DNA of 64,000 nt, from the NCBI RefSeq assembly GCF_946222605.1, contig NZ_CAMIIE010000011.1, positions 12,758 through 76,757 on the forward strand. The letters are read 5' to 3'. This DNA is from an uncultured Acidocella sp. GTDB lineage: Bacteria; Pseudomonadota; Alphaproteobacteria; Acetobacterales; Acetobacteraceae. A model generated the notes under the pieces. That model was not told where the DNA came from. It saw nothing but the letters and a program-made list of their open reading frames with translations, and searched no databases. This document shows positions 1 through 8,301 of this stretch, in pieces (position 1 is the stretch's first letter; every line of letters starts with the position of its first letter). The position numbers and the translations under genes are program-made.

Positions 1-2
1 CC

Positions 3-428
3 GGGCTGGTCCAGGCCGGCATTCCCGCGGCGGTGATGGCCTCGCCGATGATCCCCGGCCTCAACGATATGGAGCTGGAGCGCATTCTGGAAGCCGCCGC
101 CGCCGCCGGGGCCGGCAGCGCCTACAGCATCATGCTGCGCCTGCCGCATGAGCTGGGCGAGCTGTTTACCGACTGGCTGAACAAATTCCTGCCCGAGCGC
201 GCCGGCCATGTGCTGAGCCTGATCCGCCAGGCCCGCGCCGGGGCGCTGAACGATGCGCAGTTTCATTCCCGCTTTCAGGGCAGCGGCCCCTATGCGCAGC
301 TGCTGCGCCAGCGCTTCAGCGCCGCCGTGAAGCGGCTGGGGCTGGATGAAGCCAGCTCACGCCTCGATATTTCGCAATTCCGCGTTCCCGGCCGGGCGCT
401 GTCCAGCCAGCAGATGAGTCTTTTCTAA
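3..428 (+). CDS. PA0069-family radical SAM protein, C-terminal part
   Basis: This is the 3' end of a gene that begins before the window; the frame is open from base 3 and stops with TAA at 426-428. The visible ~141 residues start with GLVQAGIPAAVMASPMIPGL and continue with an alanine-rich helix and the segment YSIMLRLPHELGELF. This matches the C-terminal half of the PA0069/SplB-like radical SAM family, as I recall it. The CxxxCxxC cluster motif lies upstream and cannot be seen, so the assignment rests on the tail only. The substrate of this family is not established. Confidence 0.75.
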   Translation, partial: GLVQAGIPAAVMASPMIPGLNDMELERILEAAAAAGAGSAYSIMLRLPHELGELFTDWLNKFLPERAGHVLSLIRQARAGALNDAQFHSRFQGSGPYAQLLRQRFSAAVKRLGLDEASSRLDISQFRVPGRALSSQQMSLF

Positions 429-500
429 CCCGTGCGCCCCGCGCCAGCGGGAGCCTCCAGCGGGCAGAGTGCCCGCCCATTCCCACAAAGGAGTTTGGCC

Positions 501-761
501 ATGCAGTATCTGTTCTTCATCAATCCGAGCATCGTCATCGGCCTGGTCTCGGCCTTGGGCTGCGCCTATTTCCTCTGCATCTGCGCGGAAGAAACCAAAA
601 CCCTGCTGGCTTATCGCCGCTCTATGCGTCAGCCGGCCGAGAAACTGGCCAACCATAAGCGCGTGAAATTTCCGCGATTTCCACGCGATATGCGCCATAC
701 CAGCGCGCCCGCCCCGTATTTTGCGCCAGCAGATGCGCGGTTTGCGCCTTCCAGGTTTTGA
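501..761 (+). CDS. Small putative membrane protein, hypothetical
   Basis: An 86-codon frame starts with ATG at 501, eight bases after a good Shine-Dalgarno (AAAGGAG, 487-493), directly behind the radical SAM gene. The N-terminus (about residues 3-27) is one hydrophobic segment, MQYLFFINPSIVIGLVSALG and following; the rest is basic and proline-rich. Its last ~140 bp overlap the convergent monooxygenase gene, which is clearly real, so the C-terminal part may be only an open antisense frame, or a shorter protein may have been frameshifted. I do not recognise a family. The ribosome binding site and the membrane segment are the only support. Confidence 0.35.
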   Translation: MQYLFFINPSIVIGLVSALGCAYFLCICAEETKTLLAYRRSMRQPAEKLANHKRVKFPRFPRDMRHTSAPAPYFAPADARFAPSRF

Positions 762-933
762 TCGCCTCCAGATCGCGCCAATAGGAAAGCGCGATCTCCT
801 CACCACCCTCGCTGAGGGCGTGAAATTCCAGGCAGCCGAACTCTTGCAACGCCATATCGCGCAGGCGCTGCGCCATGGCGCTGTATTCTTCATCCAGCTG
901 GGCGATTTGCGCCCGGAAAATCACCACATACAT
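622..933 (-). CDS. Antibiotic biosynthesis monooxygenase (ABM) domain protein
   Basis: A 103-residue protein with the compact ABM fold signature: an N-terminal strand MYVVIFRAQI, a helix with YSAMAQRLRDMA, the strand GCLEFHAL, then the motif IALSYWRDLEAIKTWK and a C-terminal segment RARWYGAYRVEIAEI. Members act as small cofactor-free heme- or quinol-type monooxygenases or as stress proteins (YqjZ/YdhR-like); the substrate cannot be told from sequence. It is a single-gene unit facing the radical SAM gene and divergent from the flavin monooxygenase, so the ~150 bp at 934-1087 should hold both promoters. Confidence 0.8.
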   Translation of the reverse strand: MYVVIFRAQIAQLDEEYSAMAQRLRDMALQEFGCLEFHALSEGGEEIALSYWRDLEAIKTWKAQTAHLLAQNTGRARWYGAYRVEIAEISRAYGWPVSRPADA

Positions 934-1087
934 CGCCCGGCCCTCAACATTTGCAGCGTGATGCCCAGGGCCAGCCTGGTCAAGCCTTGGATGAAATTCC
1001 CGTCCCCGGCCTTGGCATCGCGTTTTCCTTACATAAATGATCGGAAACGTTCATTTGGCCGGCGCCGCGCCGGGAAGGATTTCCCCT

Positions 1088-2407
1088 TTGAGTCAGCAAT
1101 TGCATCTCGGCGCCTTCATGCGCCCTGTCGGCATCCACACCGCCTGGTGGCGCTATCCCGGCGCCTGGGCGGACGCGAATTTCAATCTCGAACATATGGT
1201 CCAGCTAATCCAGACGCTGGAGCGCGGCCGGTTCGATGCCTTCTTCATGGCCGACCATCTCGGCGTGCTGAATATGGGCATGGATGCGCTCAAGCGCAGC
1301 GCCACCGTCACCTCCTTCGAGCCTTTCACCTTGCTCTCGGCCCTCTCGATGGTGACCAGCCGCATCGGCCTGGTCGCCACCGCCTCCACCACCTTCGATG
1401 CGCCTTTCCATATCGCCCGGCGCTTTGCCTCGCTCGACCATCTCAGCAAAGGCCGCGCGGGCTGGAACATCGTCACCACCTCCAACCCGGAATCGGCGCT
1501 GAATTTCGGCGGCGAGGATCAGATGGAGCATGATGAGCGCTATCGCCGCGCGAAGGAATTCCACGATGTGGTCATCGGGCTGTGGGACAGCTTCGCCGAC
1601 GATGCCTGGATCCGCGACCAGGAGAGCGGCCTGTTTTTCGATCCGCAAAAAATGCACCGGCTGGATCATCAAGGCGAATATTTCGCCGTGCGCGGGCCTT
1701 TGAATATCGCAAGGCCGGTGCAGGGCCGCCCGGTGATCGTGCAGGCTGGCGCTTCCGAGGCCGGGCGCCAGCTGGCGGCGGAAACCGCCGAGGTGATTTT
1801 CGGCGCCGCCCGCACGTTGAAGGATGGGCAGGAATTCTATGCCGACATCCATAAGCGCATGGCCGCTCTCGGCCGCGCCGATGACACGTTGAAAATTCTG
1901 CCGGCTGCCTTCGTCGTTGTCGGCCGCACCCATGCGGAGGCGCTGGAGAAGAAGCAGCGCCTGGATGCGCTGGTGCATCCGGACAGCGCCCTGCCCAACC
2001 TCTCAATGCGCCTGGGCGTCGATGCCAGCAAGTTCGATCTCGATGCGCCCTTGCCCGAGCTCCCCCCCACCAATGCCAGCCAGAGCGCCCAGGCGCAGCT
2101 GGTGAAGATGGCGCGCGAGCAGAACCTCACCGTGCGGCAGCTGGCGCAGCATGTCGGCGCCTATGGCGGGCTCAGCTTCGTCGGCACGCCGGGCGAGATC
2201 GCCGATGGCATGCAGGAATGGCTGGAGAGCAAAGGCGCGGACGGATTCAACGTGATGTTCAACACCGTGCCGGAAGGGGTGAATGATTTCGTCGATCTGG
2301 TGGTGCCGGAACTCACCCGCCGCGGCATCTATCGCGACGCCTATGCCGGCACCACGCTGCGCGAGCATCTGGGGCTGGCGCGACCGGCGAACCGGTTCTT
2401 CAGCTGA
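1088..2407 (+). CDS. LLM-class flavin-dependent monooxygenase, NtaA/SnaA/DszA type
   Basis: A ~439-residue FMNH2-dependent monooxygenase of the luciferase-like superfamily. The NtaA/SnaA/DszA subfamily is indicated by the segments TAWWRYPGAW near the N-terminus, GRAGWNIVTTSNPESALNFG in the barrel and GTPGEIADGMQEWLE near the C-terminus. Such enzymes oxidise organosulfur or chelator compounds using reduced flavin from a separate reductase, which is not encoded nearby. I chose the TTG at 1088 because GGAAGGA (1073-1079) sits eight bases upstream and the protein then starts SQQLHLGAFM as in relatives; an ATG at 1037 would add 17 residues without support. It stands alone between opposite-strand genes. 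The substrate is unknown. Confidence 0.88.
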   Translation: MSQQLHLGAFMRPVGIHTAWWRYPGAWADANFNLEHMVQLIQTLERGRFDAFFMADHLGVLNMGMDALKRSATVTSFEPFTLLSALSMVTSRIGLVATASTTFDAPFHIARRFASLDHLSKGRAGWNIVTTSNPESALNFGGEDQMEHDERYRRAKEFHDVVIGLWDSFADDAWIRDQESGLFFDPQKMHRLDHQGEYFAVRGPLNIARPVQGRPVIVQAGASEAGRQLAAETAEVIFGAARTLKDGQEFYADIHKRMAALGRADDTLKILPAAFVVVGRTHAEALEKKQRLDALVHPDSALPNLSMRLGVDASKFDLDAPLPELPPTNASQSAQAQLVKMAREQNLTVRQLAQHVGAYGGLSFVGTPGEIADGMQEWLESKGADGFNVMFNTVPEGVNDFVDLVVPELTRRGIYRDAYAGTTLREHLGLARPANRFFS

Positions 2408-2461
2408 ACATCTGGACGCGAAACCGAGCGCGTCGCTCAGCCGGCGGGGACATATCGGCGC

Positions 2462-3481
2462 TTAACCCAGCCTTGGGCTGGCGCGCCCGGCACGGGTGAT
2501 GACGACCACGCCGTCCCCCGCCTCGACCATCAGCTCCGGCCCGGGGCGGCTGATCGTCTCGCCGCCGCGCCGGTTCAGCCCGACCACGAACAGCGTTCCC
2601 TCCGCCCCGCGCTCGATCTGCCCGACACTCTGCCCGGCATAGGGGCTGCCCGCCGCCACAGGCAGAATCTCAAGCTCCAGCCCCAGCGTGCGCAGGCCGG
2701 TGCCCAGCACCTGCATCGGCACCGAATCCGTCAGCGCCGCGCTGCGCGGGAACAGGATCAGCTGGGCAATGCGCTCAGCGCCGATATGGGTCGGCTCCAC
2801 CACCGCGCTCGCCCCAGCGCGCAGCAGCTTGCTCTTGGTGCTGGCCGCCTCGCCGCGGGCGATGATCTCGATATCGGGATTGAGATTGCGTGCCGAGAGG
2901 GTGATAAACACATTCACCGCGTCATTTGGCACCACGCAGGCCAGTGCCCGCGCCCGGCGCACCCCGGCCTCCTCCAGCACCTGCTCATCCGTGGCATCGC
3001 CCGCCAGCGTCAGATGCCCGCGCTCGGCCGCCTCCGCCAGCTTCGCCTCCTCGCGGTCCAGGATCAGAAATTCCGCCCCGCCCGCCTTCAGCTCATCCGC
3101 CAGCATATGGCCGATGCGCCCATAACCGCAGACAATCACATGCCCGCTCATTCTGCCGATCTGCGATTTCATCCGCCGATGCCCCAATAATTGCTGGATC
3201 TGCCCGAAGGTGATGAACTGCACCAGCGCACCGGTGAGGAAGATCATGCCGGTACAGCCGAGCATGATCGTCGCCAGCGTGATCGCGCGCAATTCCGGTG
3301 TCGCGATCGGGTGCACCTCGTCATAGCCGACGGTGAACACCGTGATGATCACGAAATAGAACGCATCGCCGAGACTCCAGCCGGCGAGGCTGAAGGCGAA
3401 CGTGGCGGCCAGCACCACCGCCGCCATGAAACACAGCCCGCCGATCAGGTTGCGGGCCGGGCTGTCGGTGAAATGTCTCAT
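2462..3481 (-). CDS. Two-TM potassium channel with RCK (TrkA-N/TrkA-C) domains
   Basis: A 339-residue ion channel subunit. Two hydrophobic helices (about residues 14-34 and 66-92) flank a pore loop with the selectivity filter TVGYD (50-54). A cytoplasmic RCK domain follows, with Rossmann motif GYGRIG (119-124), and a TrkA-C-like regulatory domain occupies about 250-335. The architecture matches prokaryotic MthK/Kch-type K+ channels; ligand and gating are not evident. The gene lies directly behind gltA on the same strand, but its ATG is only a few bases downstream of a strong intrinsic terminator and no Shine-Dalgarno is visible between them. Its expression may therefore depend on read-through or on leaderless translation. 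Confidence 0.88.
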   Translation of the reverse strand: MRHFTDSPARNLIGGLCFMAAVVLAATFAFSLAGWSLGDAFYFVIITVFTVGYDEVHPIATPELRAITLATIMLGCTGMIFLTGALVQFITFGQIQQLLGHRRMKSQIGRMSGHVIVCGYGRIGHMLADELKAGGAEFLILDREEAKLAEAAERGHLTLAGDATDEQVLEEAGVRRARALACVVPNDAVNVFITLSARNLNPDIEIIARGEAASTKSKLLRAGASAVVEPTHIGAERIAQLILFPRSAALTDSVPMQVLGTGLRTLGLELEILPVAAGSPYAGQSVGQIERGAEGTLFVVGLNRRGGETISRPGPELMVEAGDGVVVITRAGRASPRLG

Positions 3482-3487
3482 GACACG

Positions 3488-3528
3488 GGCAAAATAAAAC
3501 CCTTTCGCGGGCGGGCCGCGAAAGGGTT
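3488..3528 (-). terminator. Rho-independent terminator between gltA and the K+ channel gene
   Basis: A perfect 13-bp inverted repeat (3498-3510 with 3516-3528, 5-base loop) is followed on the minus strand by TTTTATTTTG. It lies 29 bp after the gltA stop and ends about 7 bp before the ATG of the channel gene at 3481. Confidence 0.9.
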
Positions 3529-3557
3529 GCTCTGCGCTTGTGGCAGGCGGGCCAGGG

Positions 3558-4868
3558 TCAGCCCCGCTTGTCGAGCGGCACGTAGTCGCGCTGCGGGGCG
3601 CCGGTATAGATCTGACGCGGACGGCCGATGCGGTTGGTCGGGTCCTCGATCATTTCCTTCCACTGGCTGATCCAGCCCACCGTGCGCGCCAGCGCGAAGA
3701 TCGGGGTGAACATCGTGGTCGGGAAGCCCATCGCGCTCAGGATGATGCCGGAATAGAAATCCACGTTCGGGTAGAGCTTGCGGGAGACGAAATAATCGTC
3801 GTGCAGCGCGATCTTCTCCAGCTCCATCGCCAGATCCAGCATCGGGCTGTCCTTGATGCCGAGCTCGCCCAGCACTTCGTGGCAGGTCTTCTGCATGATC
3901 TTCGCGCGCGGGTCGAAATTCTTATAGACGCGATGGCCAAAGCCCATCAGCTTCACGCCGGAATTCTTGTCCTTCACCTGCTCGATGAAGGCCGGAATGT
4001 TATCCTTGTGGCCGATTTCGGCGAGCATCTTCAGCACGGCCTCGTTGGCGCCGCCATGGGCGGGGCCCCAGAGCGAGGCGATGCCGGCGGCGATGCAGGC
4101 GAACGGGTTGGCGCCGGTGGAGCCGGAGAGACGCACCGTGGAGGTGGAGGCGTTCTGCTCATGGTCGGCGTGCAGAATCAGGATCCGCTCCATCGCCTTG
4201 GTCAGCACCGGGTTGGGCTTGTAATCCTCGGCCGGAACGGCGTGGAACATATACAGGAAGTTTTCCGCGTAGGAGTAATCGTTGCGCGGATACACGAAAG
4301 GCTGGCCGACATTATATTTATGCGCCCAGGCGGTGATCGTCGGCATTTTCGCGATCAGCCGGAAGGCGGAGATTTCGCGCTGACGCTCATCGTGGATGTC
4401 GATGCTGTCGGGATAGAAGGCGGACATGGCGCCGACCACCGAGCAGAGCATCGCCATCGGGTGCGCGTCGCGGCGGAAGCCGTTCCAGAAATTGCGGATC
4501 TGCTCATGCAGCATGGTGTGGCGGGTGACGCCGTGGGTGAATTTTTCCAGCTCCGGCGCGGTCGGCAGGGCGCCGAAAAGCAGCAGATAGGCGACTTCCA
4601 AGAAGGAGGAATGCTCGGCCAGCTGGTCGATCGGGTAGCCGCGATGCAGCAGCACGCCCTCGTCGCCGTCGATATAGGTGATCGAGCTTTCGCAGGAGGC
4701 AGTGGAGCCATAGCTCGGATCGAAGGTGAAGATGCCCAGCTCGCTCTGGAGCTTGCGGACATCCATGCAGTCCGTGCCGAGCGAACCGCCCAGCACCGGC
4801 AGCTCGGCCTGCTTGTTGTTGAACGTAAGCGTTGCCGTGCCGACCTGTTTGGTCTCGGTTTGAGCCAT
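3558..4868 (-). CDS. gltA: Citrate synthase (type II)
   Basis: The first TCA-cycle enzyme, condensing acetyl-CoA and oxaloacetate. The 436-residue length suits the hexameric type II enzymes. Visible signatures are the N-terminal beta domain ending GIFTFDPSYGSTASCESSIT, the lid helix GSTGANPFACIAAGIASLWG followed by PAHGGANEAVL with the catalytic His, the motif GFGHRVYKNFDPRA, and a C-terminal IGRPRQIYTG. The ATG at 4868 is preferred: AGAAGG is eight bases upstream, and an in-frame GTG at 4877 lies inside that ribosome binding site. The gene is monocistronic by its strong downstream terminator. A 107-bp palindromic repeat lies farther upstream. Confidence 0.97.
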   Translation of the reverse strand: MAQTETKQVGTATLTFNNKQAELPVLGGSLGTDCMDVRKLQSELGIFTFDPSYGSTASCESSITYIDGDEGVLLHRGYPIDQLAEHSSFLEVAYLLLFGALPTAPELEKFTHGVTRHTMLHEQIRNFWNGFRRDAHPMAMLCSVVGAMSAFYPDSIDIHDERQREISAFRLIAKMPTITAWAHKYNVGQPFVYPRNDYSYAENFLYMFHAVPAEDYKPNPVLTKAMERILILHADHEQNASTSTVRLSGSTGANPFACIAAGIASLWGPAHGGANEAVLKMLAEIGHKDNIPAFIEQVKDKNSGVKLMGFGHRVYKNFDPRAKIMQKTCHEVLGELGIKDSPMLDLAMELEKIALHDDYFVSRKLYPNVDFYSGIILSAMGFPTTMFTPIFALARTVGWISQWKEMIEDPTNRIGRPRQIYTGAPQRDYVPLDKRG

Positions 4869-5189
4869 GTGCTTCACCTTCTATTTTGACTTTTAGGGGC
4901 GTCGGGAAAGGCGATCCCGACGGGACGAAACTGATGCAGCGTTATTCAATCCGCCGTCCCGTGTAAAGCCAGTGTGCCGCGCCGCAGCATGGCAGCCCCT
5001 CCAGAGCAGGGCGTTGAAATGGTTATGAGCCTTACCGGGGCATTTCCCGCAATGCCGCAATTTCGCCGTAAATGGTTCAAATCGCAGATGAAAGCCGGAG
5101 GCTTGCGACAGGTTGCCGTGCGGCAGGGCTGCGCGCAACGCATAAGCGCCCTCGCAGTCCCCGCGTCCCGTCGCAAAAATTCTCAGGCC
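4869..5189. other. Intergenic region upstream of gltA
   Basis: About 320 bp without a convincing gene. Short frames exist on both strands but lack ribosome binding sites and recognisable protein features. On the minus strand it must hold the gltA promoter. TTTACA followed about 17 bases later by TAACGC near 4935-4965 is the best candidate I see, and it is weak. Confidence 0.5.
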
Positions 5190-5296
5190 TAGAGCATCAA
5201 GCTTTTAGCTTGATGCTCTAAATTTTGTTTTAGCGCGCAATTTCATGTGTTTATTTTGACGCTGGCGCGTCAACCTAAACACATATTGCTCTAAGC
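5190..5296 (+). repeat. 107-bp palindromic repeat, copy A
   Basis: The element begins TAGAGCATCAAGC and ends ATATTGCTCTAAGC. Part 1 is a perfect 13-bp hairpin (TAGAGCATCAAGC, loop TTTTA, GCTTGATGCTCTA) followed by AATTTTGTTTT. Part 2 is a longer imperfect hairpin: GCAAT plus a three-base bulge plus ATGTGTTTA pairs with TAAACACATATTGC, and an inner TTGACGC/GCGTCAA stem sits at its tip. Copy B at 34435-34541 has the same length with two substitutions by eye. It lies between gltA and cysH, whose promoters face away from each other. Confidence 0.93.
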
Positions 5297-5365
5297 TTTC
5301 GAGGCGGTCACGGCAGCGGAACCTTCGCCGCCATCGCCCAAAAACTTTTTATATCAATATCTTGT

Positions 5366-6079
5366 TTAGACCTCGAAACTCAGTTCCTCGGGCCAGTCCG
5401 GTTTGGTCATGGCGCGGGGCATATGGATGCCGCATTCCGTTTTCGCCTTGCCGGCCCAGCGGCCGGAACGCTTATCGGCGCCGGGCAGCGGCTTCATCGT
5501 GCAGGTGGCGCAGCCGATGGAGCTATAGCCTTCCGCCTGCAGCGGATGCGCCGGCAGGTCATGCGCCGGGAAATAGGCTGCCAGCATCGCATCGTCCCAG
5601 AAGGCCAGCGGGTTGATGGTGATGCGCCCATCCGCGCCGGTTTCCTGCAGCTGCAGCTGCGCGCGGGTGGCGGACTGGCCGCGCTTGCGCCCGGTGATCC
5701 AGGCGCTGAACCCCTCCAGCGCGTCGTCCAGCGGGTTGGTCTTGCGGATGGCGCAGCACAGATCCGGGTCTTTCTCCCAAAGCCGGCCATCGGGATCATA
5801 GGCGGCGAGCTGCTTGCCCGAAGGGCGGATGGAGCGCACCCCGGTGAGGCCGAGCCGGGCGATCAGCGTGTCCCGATAGGCCAGCGTTTCGGGGAATAAT
5901 TTGCCGGTATCGAGGAAGATCACCGGCAGGCCGGGGTCGATCTGCGCCACCATGTGCAACAAAATCGCGGACTCGGTCCCAAAGGAAGACACCAGCGCGA
6001 TCTGCCCCGGGAATTGCCGGGTCATCGCCTCGCGCAAAACGGACAAGGCATCGGTATTGAGAGGCAGGCTGTCGGGCAT
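5366..6079 (-). CDS. cysH: Assimilatory APS (phosphoadenylyl-sulfate) reductase, Fe-S type
   Basis: Reduces adenylyl sulfate (or PAPS) to sulfite in sulfate assimilation. The 237-residue protein has the PP-loop motif SSFGTES (31-37), the DTGKLFPET segment, and the redox tail ECGIH with the catalytic Cys at about 216. The Cys pair CC (108-109) and CATC (190-193) would bind a [4Fe-4S] cluster, which marks the APS-using subclass. The ATG at 6079 fits the family length. A TTG 66 bases upstream is in frame but would run into the preceding gene. It follows the siroheme synthase gene by 38 bp, which suits delivery of siroheme to sulfite reductase (not in this window). Confidence 0.93.
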   Translation of the reverse strand: MPDSLPLNTDALSVLREAMTRQFPGQIALVSSFGTESAILLHMVAQIDPGLPVIFLDTGKLFPETLAYRDTLIARLGLTGVRSIRPSGKQLAAYDPDGRLWEKDPDLCCAIRKTNPLDDALEGFSAWITGRKRGQSATRAQLQLQETGADGRITINPLAFWDDAMLAAYFPAHDLPAHPLQAEGYSSIGCATCTMKPLPGADKRSGRWAGKAKTECGIHMPRAMTKPDWPEELSFEV

Positions 6080-6117
6080 TTTGGATCGTCCAGGAAAAGA
6101 GTGCAACCGGATCGGGG

Positions 6118-6687
6118 CTATTTTGATTTCGGGCAGGAGAGCCAACAGCTCTGCTCGACAATGTCGTCAATGCGCCTGGCGGCTTCCGGCATCGGCACAT
6201 GCTCCGCCTGCCAGCCCTGGCGCAGCGCCGCGATCTCCTTCACCCGCGCCGCCCAGCTTTCCGGAAAACAGGCCTCCAGCCGCCGGCGCAGCGCGCCCGC
6301 GAGGCCGGGCGCCTGGCCGCCGGTGGAGATGGTGAGCAGGAAATCCCCGCGGCGGATTTCCGCGACCGAGTTGAAATCGCAGAATTCCGGCACGTCCTCG
6401 ACATTGACGAGCACATTCGCCGCGCGCGCCGCCTCGGCCAGCGGGCGGTATTGCGCTGGCTCCAGACCCACCATCCACAGCATATGCCAGCCCGCAACCT
6501 CATCCGGGCGGGGCAGCCGGTTCAGCCCCTCCCCACCGGCCGCATCCAGGATGGCCGGGTCCGTGCTGAACACCGAAAGCCGCTGCGCCCCGGCCGCGCG
6601 CAGGCCGCGCAGGCGGCGCAAGGCCGGCGCCCCCACGCCAGCCAAGGCGAGGTTCAGGCGGGAAGGGTTGAGAGCCAATGGGATCAT
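6118..6687 (-). CDS. Precorrin-2 dehydrogenase / sirohydrochlorin ferrochelatase (CysG N-terminal domain, Met8-like)
   Basis: A 189-residue stand-alone version of the CysG-N/Met8 domain that oxidises precorrin-2 with NAD+ and inserts iron to make siroheme. The N-terminal Rossmann segment is recognisable but degenerate (NLALAGVGAPALRRLRGL). The family signature NVEDVPEFCDFNS and the motif ISTGGQAPGLAGALRRRLE are intact; the latter carries the active-site region. It is the first gene of a probable cys operon with cysH, whose product depends on siroheme-containing sulfite reductase. The upstream 6688-6873 is strikingly AT-rich and should contain the promoter. Confidence 0.88.
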   Translation of the reverse strand: MIPLALNPSRLNLALAGVGAPALRRLRGLRAAGAQRLSVFSTDPAILDAAGGEGLNRLPRPDEVAGWHMLWMVGLEPAQYRPLAEAARAANVLVNVEDVPEFCDFNSVAEIRRGDFLLTISTGGQAPGLAGALRRRLEACFPESWAARVKEIAALRQGWQAEHVPMPEAARRIDDIVEQSCWLSCPKSK

Positions 6688-6873
6688 AGGGATTTAGAAA
6701 AGCATTTTACCGGCAGTTGCAATATCCCGCTGAAAATAAGGATTTCCTGCCAAACCTCAGGGGCTGAAAAAAATAATTTTGTTGAAATCGCGCATGCGGG
6801 ACAAACAAAACCCAAAATACCCTGTAGATATATAGAGATTATCCGGTTTTTAATCTAACGCCTCGGCGCGGGT
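6688..6873. other. AT-rich intergenic region, probable cys operon promoter
   Basis: This 186-bp stretch is much richer in A and T than its surroundings. It includes runs such as AAAAAAATAATTTTG and TAGATATATAGAG. It lies upstream of the siroheme gene and downstream of the histidine kinase gene. I cannot pick out one promoter with confidence. Confidence 0.45.
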
Positions 6874-8301
6874 TCAGGCGCGCAAGGGCACGTCCTGCAA
6901 TTCCGGCGTGGTCAGATCCATGCGGAATATCGTGCCGGCGGGGCCGGTGCGCAGCATCACCAGCTCGCCGCCATGGGCGCGGATCAGGTCGCGGGCGATG
7001 GCCAGCCCCAGCCCGGTGCCGCCGCTGCGGGCCGAGCCGCTGAAAGGGCGGAACAGATTGGCCTGGGCCCGCGCCGGCAGGCCGGGCCCGTTATCGCTCA
7101 CCAGCAGACGGGTGTGGGAGGTTTCCGTCTCGGTGCTCAGCGTGATGCGGGTCGCCCCGGCCTCGGCGGCGTTGCGGATCAGGTTGGCGAGAACGCGGTA
7201 GAGCTGCTCCTGGTCAAGCAGCAGCACCAGCGCCTCAGGCACCTGGTTGACCACGCTCCAGCCGCCATCCTCCGGCACCAGGCTCTGCGCCACCTCATCC
7301 ACCAGCGCATGCAGTCGCACCGGTGTGCGGTTGACCGGCGGCGGCCCCTCGCGTGCGAAATCGACCGTCCTGGCGACAAACTGGGTGGCGCGCTCGACGG
7401 CGGGGACCAAGGTGCGGGTGGCGCGCTGGACCAACGGGTCCTGCACGTCCTGCAGCCGGTCCGCGACCAGCAGCGCGGAGGAAAGGATGTTGCGCAGATC
7501 ATGCGCGATCTTGGCGACCGAGGTGCCGACGGCGGCGAGCCGCGCATTGCGCCACAGCGCGGCGCGCAGCTCATCCTGCATGATTTTCAGCTCCGCGGCG
7601 GCGCGGGCGATGTCGTCCTTCGGGTCGGCGGCCATCTGGTCGAGGGCGGCGCTGCCCTGCTCCTCCGGGGATTCACGGAAATGAATGATCGCCGAAATCA
7701 GCACCTCCATCGGCCGCACCAGCAGCCAGTTGAGCACGGCATAGACCAGCAGCCCGGTCAGCAGCGCCACCACCAGGGCGAAATCGAAGCCGTTGCGGGC
7801 ATAGTCCACCAGTTCGAGCGCCAGCGGCCTGGTATCGACCCAGACTTCCAGCATCGCGCCATCGATATCACGGTCCGGCGCCAGCACGATCTCCTCGCGC
7901 GGCGCGCTGCCCGTCAATTGCCGCAGGGCGCGGCCGATGCTGGTGAAAAACCCTTCACCGGCCGGGGCGATCAGCAGGGCGCCGCGTGGCACCGGCGCAT
8001 CGGTCTGCCAGCGCAGCGTTTGATGGTCCCGCATCAACAGCTTGATCTGCTGCAGCCCGGCATGGCGGAGAATTTCGTCGATGGCGGCGGCGGAGGGGCG
8101 TTGCAGCAACGCATAAGAGGCCAGCCGCGCTTCAATGACGCGCTGTTCCAGCCATTGCTGCCGGCGGTGGCCAAGCCCCGGCAGCAGCACCAGCAGATCC
8201 ATCAGCAGAATGGCAATGACCGTGACCCAAAGCACCTTGGAGGACAGGGAAGCCGGCTGCGGCCGAAAATTCATCTGCCGCAGGCGCTTCAGCCAGATCA
8301 T
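6874..8301 (-). CDS. Membrane sensor histidine kinase
   Basis: A 475-residue two-component sensor. A transmembrane helix at about 23-42 and a second at about 173-195 enclose a ~130-residue periplasmic domain with no family I recognise. A HAMP-like linker follows. The dimerisation/phosphorylation motif AKIAHDLRNIL contains His267, and the ATP-binding domain shows the N box RNAAEAG (about 376-382), G1 SDNGPGLP (402-409) and G2 GTGLGLA (428-434). The start overlaps the patatin gene by 4 bp (ATGA), so the two are translationally coupled. No response regulator gene is adjacent, making this an orphan kinase whose partner and signal are unknown. Confidence 0.9.
   Translation of the reverse strand: MIWLKRLRQMNFRPQPASLSSKVLWVTVIAILLMDLLVLLPGLGHRRQQWLEQRVIEARLASYALLQRPSAAAIDEILRHAGLQQIKLLMRDHQTLRWQTDAPVPRGALLIAPAGEGFFTSIGRALRQLTGSAPREEIVLAPDRDIDGAMLEVWVDTRPLALELVDYARNGFDFALVVALLTGLLVYAVLNWLLVRPMEVLISAIIHFRESPEEQGSAALDQMAADPKDDIARAAAELKIMQDELRAALWRNARLAAVGTSVAKIAHDLRNILSSALLVADRLQDVQDPLVQRATRTLVPAVERATQFVARTVDFAREGPPPVNRTPVRLHALVDEVAQSLVPEDGGWSVVNQVPEALVLLLDQEQLYRVLANLIRNAAEAGATRITLSTETETSHTRLLVSDNGPGLPARAQANLFRPFSGSARSGGTGLGLAIARDLIRAHGGELVMLRTGPAGTIFRMDLTTPELQDVPLRA

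Noticed and set aside
3540..4889. 449-codon plus-strand open frame opposite gltA
   Set aside because: Its composition mirrors the antisense of a highly conserved citrate synthase, with no protein motifs. High GC makes long antisense frames common here.
4974..5192. Short plus-strand frame between gltA and cysH
   Set aside because: No ribosome binding site, no recognisable features, and it ends at the repeat border.
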